Shown in pieces: positions 25,706 to 33,657 of a DNA stretch of 64,000 nt. A program made the translations under genes and the position numbers. The notes beneath the pieces are model-generated. The model had not been told where the DNA came from and did no database searches. It was given only the letters and a program-made list of their open reading frames with translations. Position 1 is the stretch's first letter; every line of letters begins with the position of its first letter. The stretch is from NCBI GenBank assembly GCA_020849475.1, contig JADLGE010000009.1, positions 170,281 through 234,280 on the forward strand, written 5' to 3'. This DNA is from Gammaproteobacteria bacterium (GTDB lineage: Bacteria; Pseudomonadota; Gammaproteobacteria; Ga0077536).

Positions 25706-26110
25706 TCAGGCGTCAAGGTTGGCGGCGGGCTTGCGCGTGCGGGCCGGCCGCACGCTCGCGGTGCTCGCCGCAGGCGCGCTTACGCCACCGGCGGCGAGGC
25801 GCGCCATCTGGCTGCGTTGTTCGCGCAGCTCGACCTGAATCTGATTGAGCGTCTCTTCCATGTGCGCGAGTCTGTCGTTCATGTCGAGAATATCGCTGCG
25901 CGAAGGAATGTTGAGGTTGGCCAGGTACTGGGCCATGGTCTCGCTGAACATGCGATGAGTATGCAGCGCTTCCAGCGTGTAGCGTCCCATGCCTTTCGAG
26001 AAGTGCTCGTCGCCCATCATTTCCGACAGGGCGTCACTCCACGATTTTTCCGATTTGACGAACCATTCGCGCCACAGGCGGATGGGATCCATGCTGTCTT
26101 CTTTGGACAT
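25706..26110 (-). CDS. PHA synthase partner subunit, PhaE/PhaR-like
   Basis: A 134-residue, mostly helical protein. The N-terminus carries MDPIRLWREWFVKSEKSW and the middle has YLANLNIPSRSDILDMNDRL then a coiled-coil stretch AHMEETLNQIQVELREQ. The helical-then-coiled-coil layout and the NIPSRSD segment are shared by the accessory subunits of class III (PhaE, usually longer) and class IV (PhaR, about 200 residues) synthases. The C-terminal tail is Ala/Pro/Lys-rich. Its place immediately before phaC supports the assignment. Whether PhaE or PhaR is the better name cannot be settled. Confidence 0.8.
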   Translation of the reverse strand: MSKEDSMDPIRLWREWFVKSEKSWSDALSEMMGDEHFSKGMGRYTLEALHTHRMFSETMAQYLANLNIPSRSDILDMNDRLAHMEETLNQIQVELREQRSQMARLAAGGVSAPAASTASVRPARTRKPAANLDA

Positions 26111-26141
26111 GGCTTGCGCCCCCCTTCGGTAGATTTGTTAT

Positions 26142-26960
26142 TTACGTGCGGTGCACTTGTTGAGCGAGCCGCGCGGCGACCGCGCGGTACACGGTGTGGT
26201 CGAACACCATGCCGATATGCGAGCAATTGACTTCAGTGTTCAAGCGCGCGTCCTCTTCCATGCAACTGGTCCAGTCGGCGATACCGTCCTTGCGAGAATA
26301 GACCGCGAATTGCGCGACGCCACGGCTGCGCGGCGCGTTCATGTTGCGCACGAAGTCGCAGGTGCAATGGCCGGTGCCGCAGGACGCGTGCAGGTTGCGG
26401 CCGATCAGCGAGCCCTGCGCGAGCTTGAGCGTGTCCCAGATGCCGATGATGGCGGGATGGGCTTTGACCAGTGAGCGGAATGGCGAACCGAGGGTGATGA
26501 CGCGGTCAATCAATTCCGGTTCATCCTGCACCAGGCTCTTGGCCAGCATGCCGCCCAGGCTGTGGCCGATGAGATTGACGCGTCTGCCGGACTTGTCGGC
26601 CAGCACGCGCAGGCGATGTGCGAGTTTGTTGGCGGTCTTGTCCGGGCAGTCATTGTTCCAGGCGATGCGCGACAGCGACGACTTGTAGCCGATGCGTTTC
26701 AGCCAGCGATGCATTTCCAGCATCAGCAAATCGCCGGACATGAAGCCCGGAATGAGCAGCACCGGCTGGCCATGGCCGCGCTCTACGCCAACGCCGTAAT
26801 AGACCGGGTTGAAGCGCAGGCTGGCCCATTCGAGACCCCAGCGCGCCTCTCGCCACAGCGGCGTGATGGCCTGCTCGATGGCATCGTCGTAGGCGAACGC
26901 TTCGTCCAGGGTCTCGTCGGACGGCGCCGGCAGTTCGTTGATTGGGTGTTGAGTGCTCAT
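26142..26960 (-). CDS. Lipase-like alpha/beta hydrolase in the PHA operon
   Basis: A 272-residue hydrolase. The oxyanion region VLLIPGFMSGDLLMLEM and nucleophile elbow NLIGHSLGGMLAKSL resemble bacterial lipases/esterases; the His is probably in NCSHIGMVFD. An insertion with clustered cysteines (SCGTGHCTCDF) and a further pair (TSCMEE, VNCSH) is unusual for a cytoplasmic lipase. Between the phasin and the synthase genes it could be an intracellular PHA depolymerase, a polymer-length enzyme or a thioesterase. It differs from PhaZ sequences I know, so this is inference. Confidence 0.78.
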   Translation of the reverse strand: MSTQHPINELPAPSDETLDEAFAYDDAIEQAITPLWREARWGLEWASLRFNPVYYGVGVERGHGQPVLLIPGFMSGDLLMLEMHRWLKRIGYKSSLSRIAWNNDCPDKTANKLAHRLRVLADKSGRRVNLIGHSLGGMLAKSLVQDEPELIDRVITLGSPFRSLVKAHPAIIGIWDTLKLAQGSLIGRNLHASCGTGHCTCDFVRNMNAPRSRGVAQFAVYSRKDGIADWTSCMEEDARLNTEVNCSHIGMVFDHTVYRAVAARLAQQVHRT

Positions 26961-27033
26961 GTCGTGTGGCAGTCAATCGTCGGCGGCGCGCAGGATTGAG
27001 GTGCGCGCCGCAAACGGCGGAGCTGGTGTTCGA

Positions 27034-27456
27034 TTACTTGGCCGCCGGCATCCACAGGCTGGTCAGGTTGAGGTTTTCGAACGGTTTGCCCAAGGACTTG
27101 CCCGATTCCAGCGCGCGGCCGGCGGCGGCGCGGGCATCGGCGGCGATTTCGTTATTGGCGCGGTAGACGGTCTTGGCCAGTTCCAGGGCACGTTCCTGGG
27201 CACTGGTCAGGGAGTGCAGGAAGGCTTCGACGTTCTTGCCGTATTCGGTCGGCTGGGAGGCGAGGGTCTTGCCGAGGGCGAGGGCGTCGCGCTGGCTGGC
27301 GAGCAGGTTCTCGATGACTTTGTCAGCGACCCGGGTGCTGCGCTCGCGGGCGCTGCCGACGGCTTCAGCAAAGCGGGTATGGCTGCTCTCGAGGCGCTCG
27401 AGGTAGGCACTGGTGGTTTCGGCGAATTTCAGGGGTTCGGATTTCTTGGTAGCCAT
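27034..27456 (-). CDS. phaP: Phasin (PHA granule-associated protein)
   Basis: A 140-residue amphipathic helical protein of the phasin family. Visible features are KFAETTSAYLERLESSHTRF, then QRDALALGKTLASQPTEYG and a C-terminal LTSLWMPAAK. Phasins coat PHA granules and set their number and size. The start at 27456 (MATKKSEPLKF) has AGGAG about 9 bases upstream; the longer frame to 27552 would cross the promoter region. It heads the PHA operon and is divergent from a PadR/PhaQ-like regulator gene, with two palindromes in the shared control region. Confidence 0.87.
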   Translation of the reverse strand: MATKKSEPLKFAETTSAYLERLESSHTRFAEAVGSARERSTRVADKVIENLLASQRDALALGKTLASQPTEYGKNVEAFLHSLTSAQERALELAKTVYRANNEIAADARAAAGRALESGKSLGKPFENLNLTSLWMPAAK

Positions 27457-27504
27457 GATCGATTGCTCCTGTGAGCGTGGGCGGCATCTCGGCCGCGTAA
27501 TTTG

Positions 27505-27515
27505 TTGCAGTGCAA
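27505..27515. promoter_or_regulatory. Palindrome TTGCA-G-TGCAA (candidate PHA operator 1)
   Basis: A perfect palindrome upstream of the phasin gene and of the divergent PadR/PhaQ-like gene. With the second site at 27540-27552 it shares TGCA half-sites. TGC/GCA-rich palindromes are known operator types for PHA-responsive repressors, so binding by the neighbouring regulator is a reasonable inference. Confidence 0.5.
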
Positions 27516-27528
27516 AACTGTAATCGGT

Positions 27529-27557
27529 TTGACAGCTAGATGCAAGTTGCATATAGA
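27529..27557 (+). promoter_or_regulatory. Sigma-70 type promoter for the PadR/PhaQ-like gene
   Basis: TTGACA (27529-27534, perfect consensus) and TATAGA (27552-27557, five of six) are separated by exactly 17 bases. Transcription would begin near 27564, which is the first base of the preferred start codon, so the message may be leaderless. Confidence 0.7.
27540..27552. promoter_or_regulatory. Palindrome ATGCAA-G-TTGCAT between the -35 and -10 boxes (candidate PHA operator 2)
   Basis: A perfect 6-base inverted repeat with a one-base centre that fills the spacer of the promoter at 27529-27557. A protein bound here would block RNA polymerase, the usual place for an autorepressor site. Confidence 0.55.
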
Positions 27558-27563
27558 TGGACG

Positions 27564-27965
27564 ATGTCGAAATCTAAAGCATCCTCCGCCGCAGTCCCGT
27601 CACCCGTGCCCGATGACGCCGCCCCTGGCCCCAGCCACCCGACCGGCGACATGCTCAACGCGCAGTTGCTGGCCATGCTCAAGGACTGGTCGGCCTACGG
27701 CTACGAGCTGGCGCAGAAGCTCGAGCAAGCCGGCTTCGGCAACTACAACAAGGGCACGGTGTACCGTGCTCTTAGACAGATGGAAGCGCTCGGCCTGGTG
27801 TCTTCGATCTGGGACACCAGCAGCGCAGGTCCTGCGCGCCGCATGTATTCCATGACCCAGGCGGGCAACCTGTTTCTGTCGAACTGGTTGACCCTGTTGA
27901 ACCTGCATCGCGCCACGCTGGAACGCTTTCTGAGCGGTTTCGGCGCCGGCGAGAAGCGCAAATAG
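27564..27965 (+). CDS. PadR-like transcriptional regulator, probably PHA-responsive (PhaQ-like)
   Basis: A 133-residue winged-helix protein. The N-terminal ~25 residues are Ser/Pro/Ala-rich; then comes the PadR-type DNA-binding core, LNAQLLAMLKDWSAYGYELAQKL, NKGTVYRALRQMEALGLVSS and RMYSMTQAGNLFLSNW. PhaQ of Bacillus, a PadR-type repressor released by polyhydroxybutyrate, is the nearest known functional parallel. The ATG at 27564 is preferred over one at 27540 because the promoter and a palindrome overlap the longer version. It is divergent from the phasin gene. Repression of phaP and of itself is inferred. Confidence 0.8.
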   Translation: MSKSKASSAAVPSPVPDDAAPGPSHPTGDMLNAQLLAMLKDWSAYGYELAQKLEQAGFGNYNKGTVYRALRQMEALGLVSSIWDTSSAGPARRMYSMTQAGNLFLSNWLTLLNLHRATLERFLSGFGAGEKRK

Positions 27966-28017
27966 ACCGCCGCGTCCGCGCCCGCCGCGAGCGCCGGCCC
28001 CCAGCACGAGTCCAGCC

Positions 28018-29772
28018 ATGTCCGTCATCGTAGACAAGAACATCGACATCGCCATGCGCGACGGCACGCGTCTGCGCGCCGACATCTATCGACCCAATGA
28101 TGGCGACCGCCACCCGGTGCTGCTGCAACGCACGCCGTATAACAAAGAACTGTGGCCGATCACGGCCATGACGCTCGACCCGATACGCGCGGCGGCGGCC
28201 GGCTATGCGGTCGTGATCCAGGATGTGCGCGCGCGCTGGGCTTCGGAGGGCGGGGTGTTCTTTCCCTACCGCGACGAGCGCGATGACGGCCACGACAGCG
28301 TCGGCTGGTGCGCGGCGCAGGATTTCAGCAGCGGCCGCGTCGGCTGTTACGGTCTGTCCTACATGGGCGGCACTTCGTGGCTGGCGGCGCGCGGTGGTCA
28401 TGCCGCTCTCGGCGCGATTTCGCCGACCACCGCGCCCAACGATTTCTGGCGCAACCATTTCTGGCGCGGCGGCGCGCTGAATCTCGGCACGTTGGCGATG
28501 TGGGCGCTGCGCGCCATCGGCCCGGCGGCCTTGATCCGCTCGCGCCCCGAGCCCGCGCAGTTTTTCGCGCCCTTGACGCAGTTGATAGACGACGTCGACG
28601 CCTTCGCCGAGGTGGTGCGCTCGCTGCCCTTGACGCGCTTTGCGCCGGGCCATCCCGACGACGCCAGCTTTGTGCCGTTCTTTTACGAGTTTCTGCGTCA
28701 CCCGGTGCCGGATGACCTGACCCGCTCACTGTTGTTTTCCGACGCCCACGCCGAGGTCAAGGCGCCGGCGCTCATCATCGCCGGTTGGCATGATCTGTTG
28801 CTGGCGGCCGATCTCGAGCACTTCGCCGGCATGCGCGCCAACGCCGGCTCCGAGCTCGCGCGCCGCCACAGCCGTCTCGTCATCGGCCCGTGGTCGCATG
28901 GCATGTTCCAGAACGTGGTGGGCGATGTGGACTTCGGCTTTCGCTCCAACGGGCTGTTTCTTGATCTCAAGGAAGACCTGACGCGCATGCAATTGCGTTG
29001 GTTCGACCATTGGCTAAAGGGCGTCGACAACGGCGTGCGCGACGATGCGCCGGTCAAGCTGTTCGTGCAGGGCGCCAATCGTTGGCGCGATGAGGATCAG
29101 TGGCCGCCACGCGGCGCCGAGCTCATGCCGCTGTATCTGCGCGCCGATGCGCAACTGGGGGTACAGCCACCCGACGGCGAGACGCCGCCGACCAGCTTTG
29201 TCTACGACCCCAAGGATCCCTGCCCGACTTGCGGCGGCAATCTCTTGATGCCGGCCCAGTACAGCGCCGGGCCGGTAGACCAGGCGCCGATCCTGCCGCG
29301 CCGCGATGTGCTCAGCTTCACTTCGCCGCCGCTCACCGAGAGCCTCGAAATCGTCGGCGCCGTGCAGGCTGAACTGTTCGCCGCGACCTCCGGCGCCGAC
29401 ACCGACTGGATAGTCAAACTCTGCGAAGTGCGCGCCGACGGTCGCACTTTCAATATCTGCGACGGTGTGGTGCGCGCGTCGGTGCGCGATGGCCAATCGC
29501 GCCGCCTGCTCGAGCCCGGCGCGGTCGAGCGTTACGTGATTGAGCTGTGGTCGACCGCCATCGAAATCCCGGCCGGCCATCGCCTGCGGGTGTTGGTGAC
29601 TTCCAGCGATTTCCCGCGCTATGACCGCAATCCCAACAGCGGTGTACTGGCCCATGAGGCCACGCATCTCGAAAGCGCCTTGCAGCGCGTGTTCCACGAT
29701 GCCGCGCGCGCGTCGCGCGTTCTACTGCCGGTCACACGTGGCGCCCGCGCGCTCGGCGGGGTGGCGTCATGA
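28018..29772 (+). CDS. CocE/NonD family (X-Pro dipeptidyl-peptidase-like) hydrolase
   Basis: A 584-residue serine hydrolase of the S15/CocE type. The N-terminal alpha/beta domain has DIYRPNDGDRHPVLLQRTPY, ARWASEGGVFFPY and the nucleophile elbow GCYGLSYMGGTSW. The cap follows, the acid is probably in IIAGWHDLLL, and the His is in GPWSHGMFQ. A C-terminal jelly-roll domain (about 380-570) includes TSFVYDPKDPCPTCGGNL and HRLRVLVTSSDFPRYDRN. The family cleaves esters or amides, such as cocaine esterase and glutaryl-7-ACA acylase. Its stop overlaps the next hydrolase start by four bases. Confidence 0.9.
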   Translation: MSVIVDKNIDIAMRDGTRLRADIYRPNDGDRHPVLLQRTPYNKELWPITAMTLDPIRAAAAGYAVVIQDVRARWASEGGVFFPYRDERDDGHDSVGWCAAQDFSSGRVGCYGLSYMGGTSWLAARGGHAALGAISPTTAPNDFWRNHFWRGGALNLGTLAMWALRAIGPAALIRSRPEPAQFFAPLTQLIDDVDAFAEVVRSLPLTRFAPGHPDDASFVPFFYEFLRHPVPDDLTRSLLFSDAHAEVKAPALIIAGWHDLLLAADLEHFAGMRANAGSELARRHSRLVIGPWSHGMFQNVVGDVDFGFRSNGLFLDLKEDLTRMQLRWFDHWLKGVDNGVRDDAPVKLFVQGANRWRDEDQWPPRGAELMPLYLRADAQLGVQPPDGETPPTSFVYDPKDPCPTCGGNLLMPAQYSAGPVDQAPILPRRDVLSFTSPPLTESLEIVGAVQAELFAATSGADTDWIVKLCEVRADGRTFNICDGVVRASVRDGQSRRLLEPGAVERYVIELWSTAIEIPAGHRLRVLVTSSDFPRYDRNPNSGVLAHEATHLESALQRVFHDAARASRVLLPVTRGARALGGVAS

Positions 29773-30689
29773 GTGTTTTGCTGCTGAGCCTCGCGGCGTT
29801 GCTGCTCGGCGCCGTGCTGTTGTACTACCTGGCACCCGGCGTGGTGTTCCAGTGGGTGACCGCGCTCGCGCGCCGCGCCGCCGGGCTCAAACTCAAGGAA
29901 GTGAGCGTCGACGGGCATCGCATTGCCTATCTCGACGGTGGGCGCGGCGAAACGCTGCTGCTCTTGCATGGCTTCGCCGCCAACAAGGACCACTGGGCGA
30001 TGATTGCGCCCTTGCTGACGCCGCATTTTCGCGTCATCGCGCCCGACCTGCCGGGCTTCGGCGATTCGAGCCGCGTGGCTGATGCGAGCTATGGTGTGAC
30101 CGCGCAGCTGGAACGCATCGCCGCGTTTGCCCGCGCTGTGGGCGTCGAGAATTTTCATCTCGGTGGCAACTCCATGGGCGGCTATCTCGCCACCCTGTAT
30201 GCCTTGCGCTATCCCGAGCAGGTGCAGAGCCTGTGGCTGCTGGCGCCGGCCGGCGTGCTCAGCGCCGAGTACAGCGACATGCTGCGCATGCTCGAAGGCG
30301 GCGAAAACCCTCTGATTGCGACCGATATGAAATCCTTCGAGCGGCTGGCTGACCTGTGCTTCTGCAAGCAGCCCTTCATGCCCGCGCAGTTCAAGAAGCC
30401 GCTGCTGGCGCGCTCGATCATCGACGCGCCGTTCAACGCGCGGATTTTTGAAGAGATGTTCAGCGAGCCGCAGGCGCTGGAAGAGCGCGTCGCCGCGCTC
30501 AGCGCGCGCAGCCTGGTGGTGTGGGGCGACGATGACCGCATCCTGCACGCCTCGGCGCTCGACATCCTCAAGCCGCTCATGCCGACAGCGGAATTCATCC
30601 TCATGCGCGACATGGGCCACGTGCCGATGATCGAGCGTCCGGCCGAGACCGCTCTCGATTTTCTGCGCTTTCACGGCCGCCAGGCTTGA
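29769..30689 (+). CDS. Membrane-anchored alpha/beta hydrolase
   Basis: A 306-residue hydrolase with an N-terminal hydrophobic helix (about 1-28), probably a membrane anchor facing the cytoplasm or periplasm. Catalytic residues are in LGGNSMGGYLATLY (Ser), VVWGDDDRILHA (Asp) and RDMGHVPMIERP (His). LLLLHGFAANKDHW is the oxyanion region. This layout is common in the meta-cleavage hydrolase/lipase group. The ATGA overlap with the CocE-like gene shows coupled translation, so the two may act on related esters. Confidence 0.87.
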   Translation: MSVLLLSLAALLLGAVLLYYLAPGVVFQWVTALARRAAGLKLKEVSVDGHRIAYLDGGRGETLLLLHGFAANKDHWAMIAPLLTPHFRVIAPDLPGFGDSSRVADASYGVTAQLERIAAFARAVGVENFHLGGNSMGGYLATLYALRYPEQVQSLWLLAPAGVLSAEYSDMLRMLEGGENPLIATDMKSFERLADLCFCKQPFMPAQFKKPLLARSIIDAPFNARIFEEMFSEPQALEERVAALSARSLVVWGDDDRILHASALDILKPLMPTAEFILMRDMGHVPMIERPAETALDFLRFHGRQA

Positions 30690-30754
30690 GGCGGAGCCGG
30701 GGCGGCGCGCTATGATGGCTGCCCCATCGCCACCCATGGCCAGGAGCACCCGTG

Positions 30755-31144
30755 ATGTCCGACCGTTACCGTGAACTCCACTCGCTCACCCTTGCCTTTC
30801 TCGACGCCTTCAACCGCTGTGACCTCGATGGCGTGATGTCCTACTTCACCGATGACGCGGTCTACGAAGAGCTGACCGGCCGCGTCAACCATGGCCGCGA
30901 GGCCATTCGCAAAGCCTTTGCGCCGCAGTTCGAAGGCAAGTTCGGCCCCATCCAGTTCATCGAAGACGACACTTTCATCGATGCCGGCAGCGGCAAGATC
31001 ATGAGCAGTTGGGACATGACCATCGAAAGAGATGGCGTGCCACAGATCATGCGCGGCCTCGACCTCCTGCATTTCGTCGGCGACAAAATCGTGCTGAAGC
31101 AGACCTATGTGAAAACCAAGGCGCCCCATTACACGGCGCCCTGA
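30755..31144 (+). CDS. SnoaL-like / nuclear transport factor 2-fold protein
   Basis: A 129-residue alpha+beta cone protein. It begins with a helix carrying LHSLTLAFLDAFNRCDLDGVMSYFTDDAVY, then GREAIRKAFAPQFEGKF and a final strand with MRGLDLLHFVGDKIVLKQTY, the typical SnoaL/ketosteroid-isomerase-like order. The ATG at 30755 has AGGAG well placed; a GTG three bases earlier is possible. Members are isomerases, cyclases, dehydratases or non-enzymatic binders, so function is open. A TATGAT box at 30711 with a poor -35 at 19-base spacing may drive it. Confidence 0.8.
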   Translation: MSDRYRELHSLTLAFLDAFNRCDLDGVMSYFTDDAVYEELTGRVNHGREAIRKAFAPQFEGKFGPIQFIEDDTFIDAGSGKIMSSWDMTIERDGVPQIMRGLDLLHFVGDKIVLKQTYVKTKAPHYTAP

Positions 31145-31276
31145 CGCAGCCTGCATCCGTTCCGGCTCGGCCAGCGTAGACGAGTCATTGAACCAGACCC
31201 GCGCGACGGGGTACTCAGTACACAAAGCAAGGGAGTGTGGCCGGTAGCGCCCGCCGCGGCCGGTCAGAACCACGAC

Positions 31277-31870
31277 ATGATGCGAATCGCCGACACTATC
31301 GACAAGGAACTCGACCAGGACCTGGCGCGTCTGCGCAGCCTGCGCCATGACCGCGGCGCCTTCGAGGCGCTGTACCGCGATTTCTATCCGCGCCTGTTCG
31401 AGTTCGTGCTGCGCATCCTGGGCGCGCCGGCCGATGTCGAGGAGACCATCAACGACACCATGATGGTGGTGTGGAACAAGGCCCACGAGTTTCGCGAGCA
31501 GTCCAAGGTCTCGACCTGGATCTTCGGCATTGCGTACAAGAAGGCGCTCAAGCGTCTGAAGTCAAACAAGCGTCTGGCCGCGCGCGAATTGCAGTGCGAG
31601 GCCGAGCAGGAGGATCGTCGCGATCCAGCCGATACGGTCTGTCATCGCGCCGCCATCGAGCGCATCCGGGTGGCGGTGGGCAGGTTGCCGCTTGCCCAGC
31701 GCAGCATCGTGCAACTGGCGTTTTTCTACGGTTACAGCTATCCCGAGATCGCCGCCATCGTCGGCTGTCCGGTCAACACGGTGAAGACGCGCATGTTCTA
31801 TGCGCGCGAGCGCTTGAAGCCGGCGCTGGATTTGGCCATGAGTGTGGAGAATGCGGATGAACGCCGCTGA
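31277..31870 (+). CDS. ECF-type RNA polymerase sigma factor
   Basis: A 197-residue sigma factor with two conserved regions. Region 2 contains FEALYRDFYPRLFEFVLRIL, then DVEETINDTMMVVWNKA and KVSTWIFGIAYKKALKRLK. Region 4 contains RLPLAQRSIVQLAFFYGYSY, then EIAAIVGCPVNTVKTRMFYA. Region 1.1 and region 3 are absent, as in ECF sigmas. ATG 31277 is chosen; a GTG at 31235 would add 14 residues. The next gene, overlapping by 14 bases, is a zinc-finger anti-sigma factor. Confidence 0.92.
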   Translation: MMRIADTIDKELDQDLARLRSLRHDRGAFEALYRDFYPRLFEFVLRILGAPADVEETINDTMMVVWNKAHEFREQSKVSTWIFGIAYKKALKRLKSNKRLAARELQCEAEQEDRRDPADTVCHRAAIERIRVAVGRLPLAQRSIVQLAFFYGYSYPEIAAIVGCPVNTVKTRMFYARERLKPALDLAMSVENADERR

Positions 31871-32546
31871 CGAGAACGCCAGGCATCCCGCCCACGACGC
31901 GGTGTGGGAACTGTTGCCGTGGTATCACAATGACGGCCTCGCGCCGGCCGAGCGTGCGCGGGTGGACAGCCATCTTCGCGAGTGCCTGGTGTGCACGCGC
32001 GAACTCAAGCTGTTGCGACAACTGGACATGGCGCTCACCACGCCGGCCATGGAAAACGCCAGCGCGCAGGGCTTCCAGCGCCTGACGGCTGAAATCGATG
32101 CGCGCCAGCAGTCGTGGCGGCAACGCCTGCGTCAGTGGTTGAGCGTGGCCCTGGCGCCGGCGCCGCTGCTGGCGGCCGTGGCGGTGGTGGCCTTTGGCCT
32201 GATGCTGGTGTGGAACGTCGAGCGCGGCAGCGCCACCGCTGCTGACAGCGTCGAAAAGCAGTTCCAGACCTTGGGCCGTCACGACGGCCGCACCTCACCC
32301 TTGACCGCGCCACTGCTGCGCGTGGTCTTGAAGGAGAGTGTCGATGCCGCCGCGCGCCAGGCGTGGTTGACGAGTCACGATGCCGAACTGGTCGATGGCC
32401 CGTCCGACATCGGCGTCATGACGGTGCGCGTCAAGCTTGGGGCGCGCAACGTCTCCCATGTCATCGATGCAATGCGCGTCGAGACCGACACCTTGTTCGT
32501 CGAACCCCTGCGCAATACGGGCACGCGACCGGATCGCCGGCGGTGA
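31857..32546 (+). CDS. Zinc-finger (ZAS) anti-sigma factor with periplasmic C-terminal domain
   Basis: A 229-residue membrane protein. The N-terminal anti-sigma zinc domain has HLRECLVCTREL, the H-x3-C-x2-C pattern. A membrane helix (about 100-118, PLLAAVAVVAFGLMLVW) separates it from a ~110-residue outer domain. The outer domain has short beta-alpha-beta elements such as LRVVLKESVDAAARQAWL, ELVDGPSDIGVMTVRVK and ETDTLFVEPLR. GGAG precedes ATG 31857, inside the sigma gene. The protein should hold the sigma factor at the membrane. The subtilase start codon overlaps its stop (GTGA). Confidence 0.88.
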   Translation: MNAADENARHPAHDAVWELLPWYHNDGLAPAERARVDSHLRECLVCTRELKLLRQLDMALTTPAMENASAQGFQRLTAEIDARQQSWRQRLRQWLSVALAPAPLLAAVAVVAFGLMLVWNVERGSATAADSVEKQFQTLGRHDGRTSPLTAPLLRVVLKESVDAAARQAWLTSHDAELVDGPSDIGVMTVRVKLGARNVSHVIDAMRVETDTLFVEPLRNTGTRPDRRR

Positions 32547-33649
32547 TACGTAGCGGCGCTCTGCGCCGCAGCCTGGCGGGCCTGGCCGCACTGCTCGCTT
32601 GCGCGGCCGCCGTCGCCCAGGCGCGCAACGCGGTGGACGATCAGGTGATGGTGTTGCTGCGCGACGGCGCCGACAGCGCGGTCACCAGCGCGGCGCTGGC
32701 ACGTGATTACGATCTGCGCCCGCTAGGACAGCAGCACATTGCCGCGCTCGAGTCCGATTCGGTGCTGTACGCTCTCCGTGGCCGGCAGGATCGCGCGCGG
32801 GTATTGGCGCGCCTGGCGGCGGATTCGCGCGTCGAGTCGGCACAGGCGGTGCACCTGCACCACGTCGCCGGCATGCCGCCCAAGGATCCGTATTTCGATC
32901 TGCAGGTGCGCACGCGCCCCGGTGGCGTGTCGACTCTGGCGACGCGTGGCAGCGGGCGCAACGTGCGCATCGCCGTCATCGACACCGGTATCGACAGCGA
33001 TCATCCGGATCTCCTGGGGCAGGTGGTCGAGGCGCGTAATTTTGTTGGCGCCGATAGCCATGTCATTCCCGCCGAATTCCACGGCACCGCGGTCACCGGT
33101 CTCATCGTCGCGCATGCCGGCAACGGTGTCGGCATTCACGGCCTTGCACCCAACGCGTCCGTGCACCTGCTGCGCGCCTGCTGGGAGCCGAGCTATGGCG
33201 ACGGCATCTGCAGCAGTTACACGCTCGCGCAGGCGCTTGATTACGCGATCGAGATTCGCGCGCGCATCATCAATCTCAGCCTGGCCGGGCCGGACGACCC
33301 GTTATTGACGCGACTGGTGGAGCGCGCCGCGGAGCTCGGTGCGGTGGTGTTCGGTGCCATCGGCGAAGAGCCTGAGCAGACGTTCCCGACGTCGATTCCA
33401 CAGGTGATAGCTGTCGAGCAGGCGCGGCAAAGCGGCGTCGACGTACCGGGCGAACGACTGACCGTGCCCGGCCTGCAGTTACTGACCACCGTGCCCGGCG
33501 GTCGCTACGATTTCGTGTCCGGACCATCTTTCGCCACCGCCCACGCCAGTGGCGTGGCGGCCATCATGCTGGAACTGGAACCGCGTTTGGGGCCCCACGA
33601 ACTGGCTGCGTGGTTGCGGCGGCTGCATGAAAACCCGGAGCCACGTTAG
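32543..33649 (+). CDS. Exported subtilisin-like serine protease (S8 family)
   Basis: A 368-residue secreted protease. A signal peptide (about 1-28) precedes a propeptide-like segment (about 30-105, DDQVMVLLRDGADSAV). The catalytic residues are in IAVIDTGIDSDHPD (Asp), EFHGTAVTGLI (His) and SGPSFATAHASGVAA (Ser). The GTG start overlaps the anti-sigma stop, so the three genes are one translationally linked operon. A protease encoded with a sigma/anti-sigma pair could act as output, or could affect the pathway by cutting the anti-sigma factor; neither is shown. It ends 8 bases from a convergent gene. Confidence 0.9.
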   Translation: MIRSGALRRSLAGLAALLACAAAVAQARNAVDDQVMVLLRDGADSAVTSAALARDYDLRPLGQQHIAALESDSVLYALRGRQDRARVLARLAADSRVESAQAVHLHHVAGMPPKDPYFDLQVRTRPGGVSTLATRGSGRNVRIAVIDTGIDSDHPDLLGQVVEARNFVGADSHVIPAEFHGTAVTGLIVAHAGNGVGIHGLAPNASVHLLRACWEPSYGDGICSSYTLAQALDYAIEIRARIINLSLAGPDDPLLTRLVERAAELGAVVFGAIGEEPEQTFPTSIPQVIAVEQARQSGVDVPGERLTVPGLQLLTTVPGGRYDFVSGPSFATAHASGVAAIMLELEPRLGPHELAAWLRRLHENPEPR

Positions 33650-33657
33650 CAGCCTGT

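Noticed and set aside
24674..26230. A 518-codon plus-strand frame over the PHA genes
   Set aside because: Antisense to phaC and its partner gene, which are clear.
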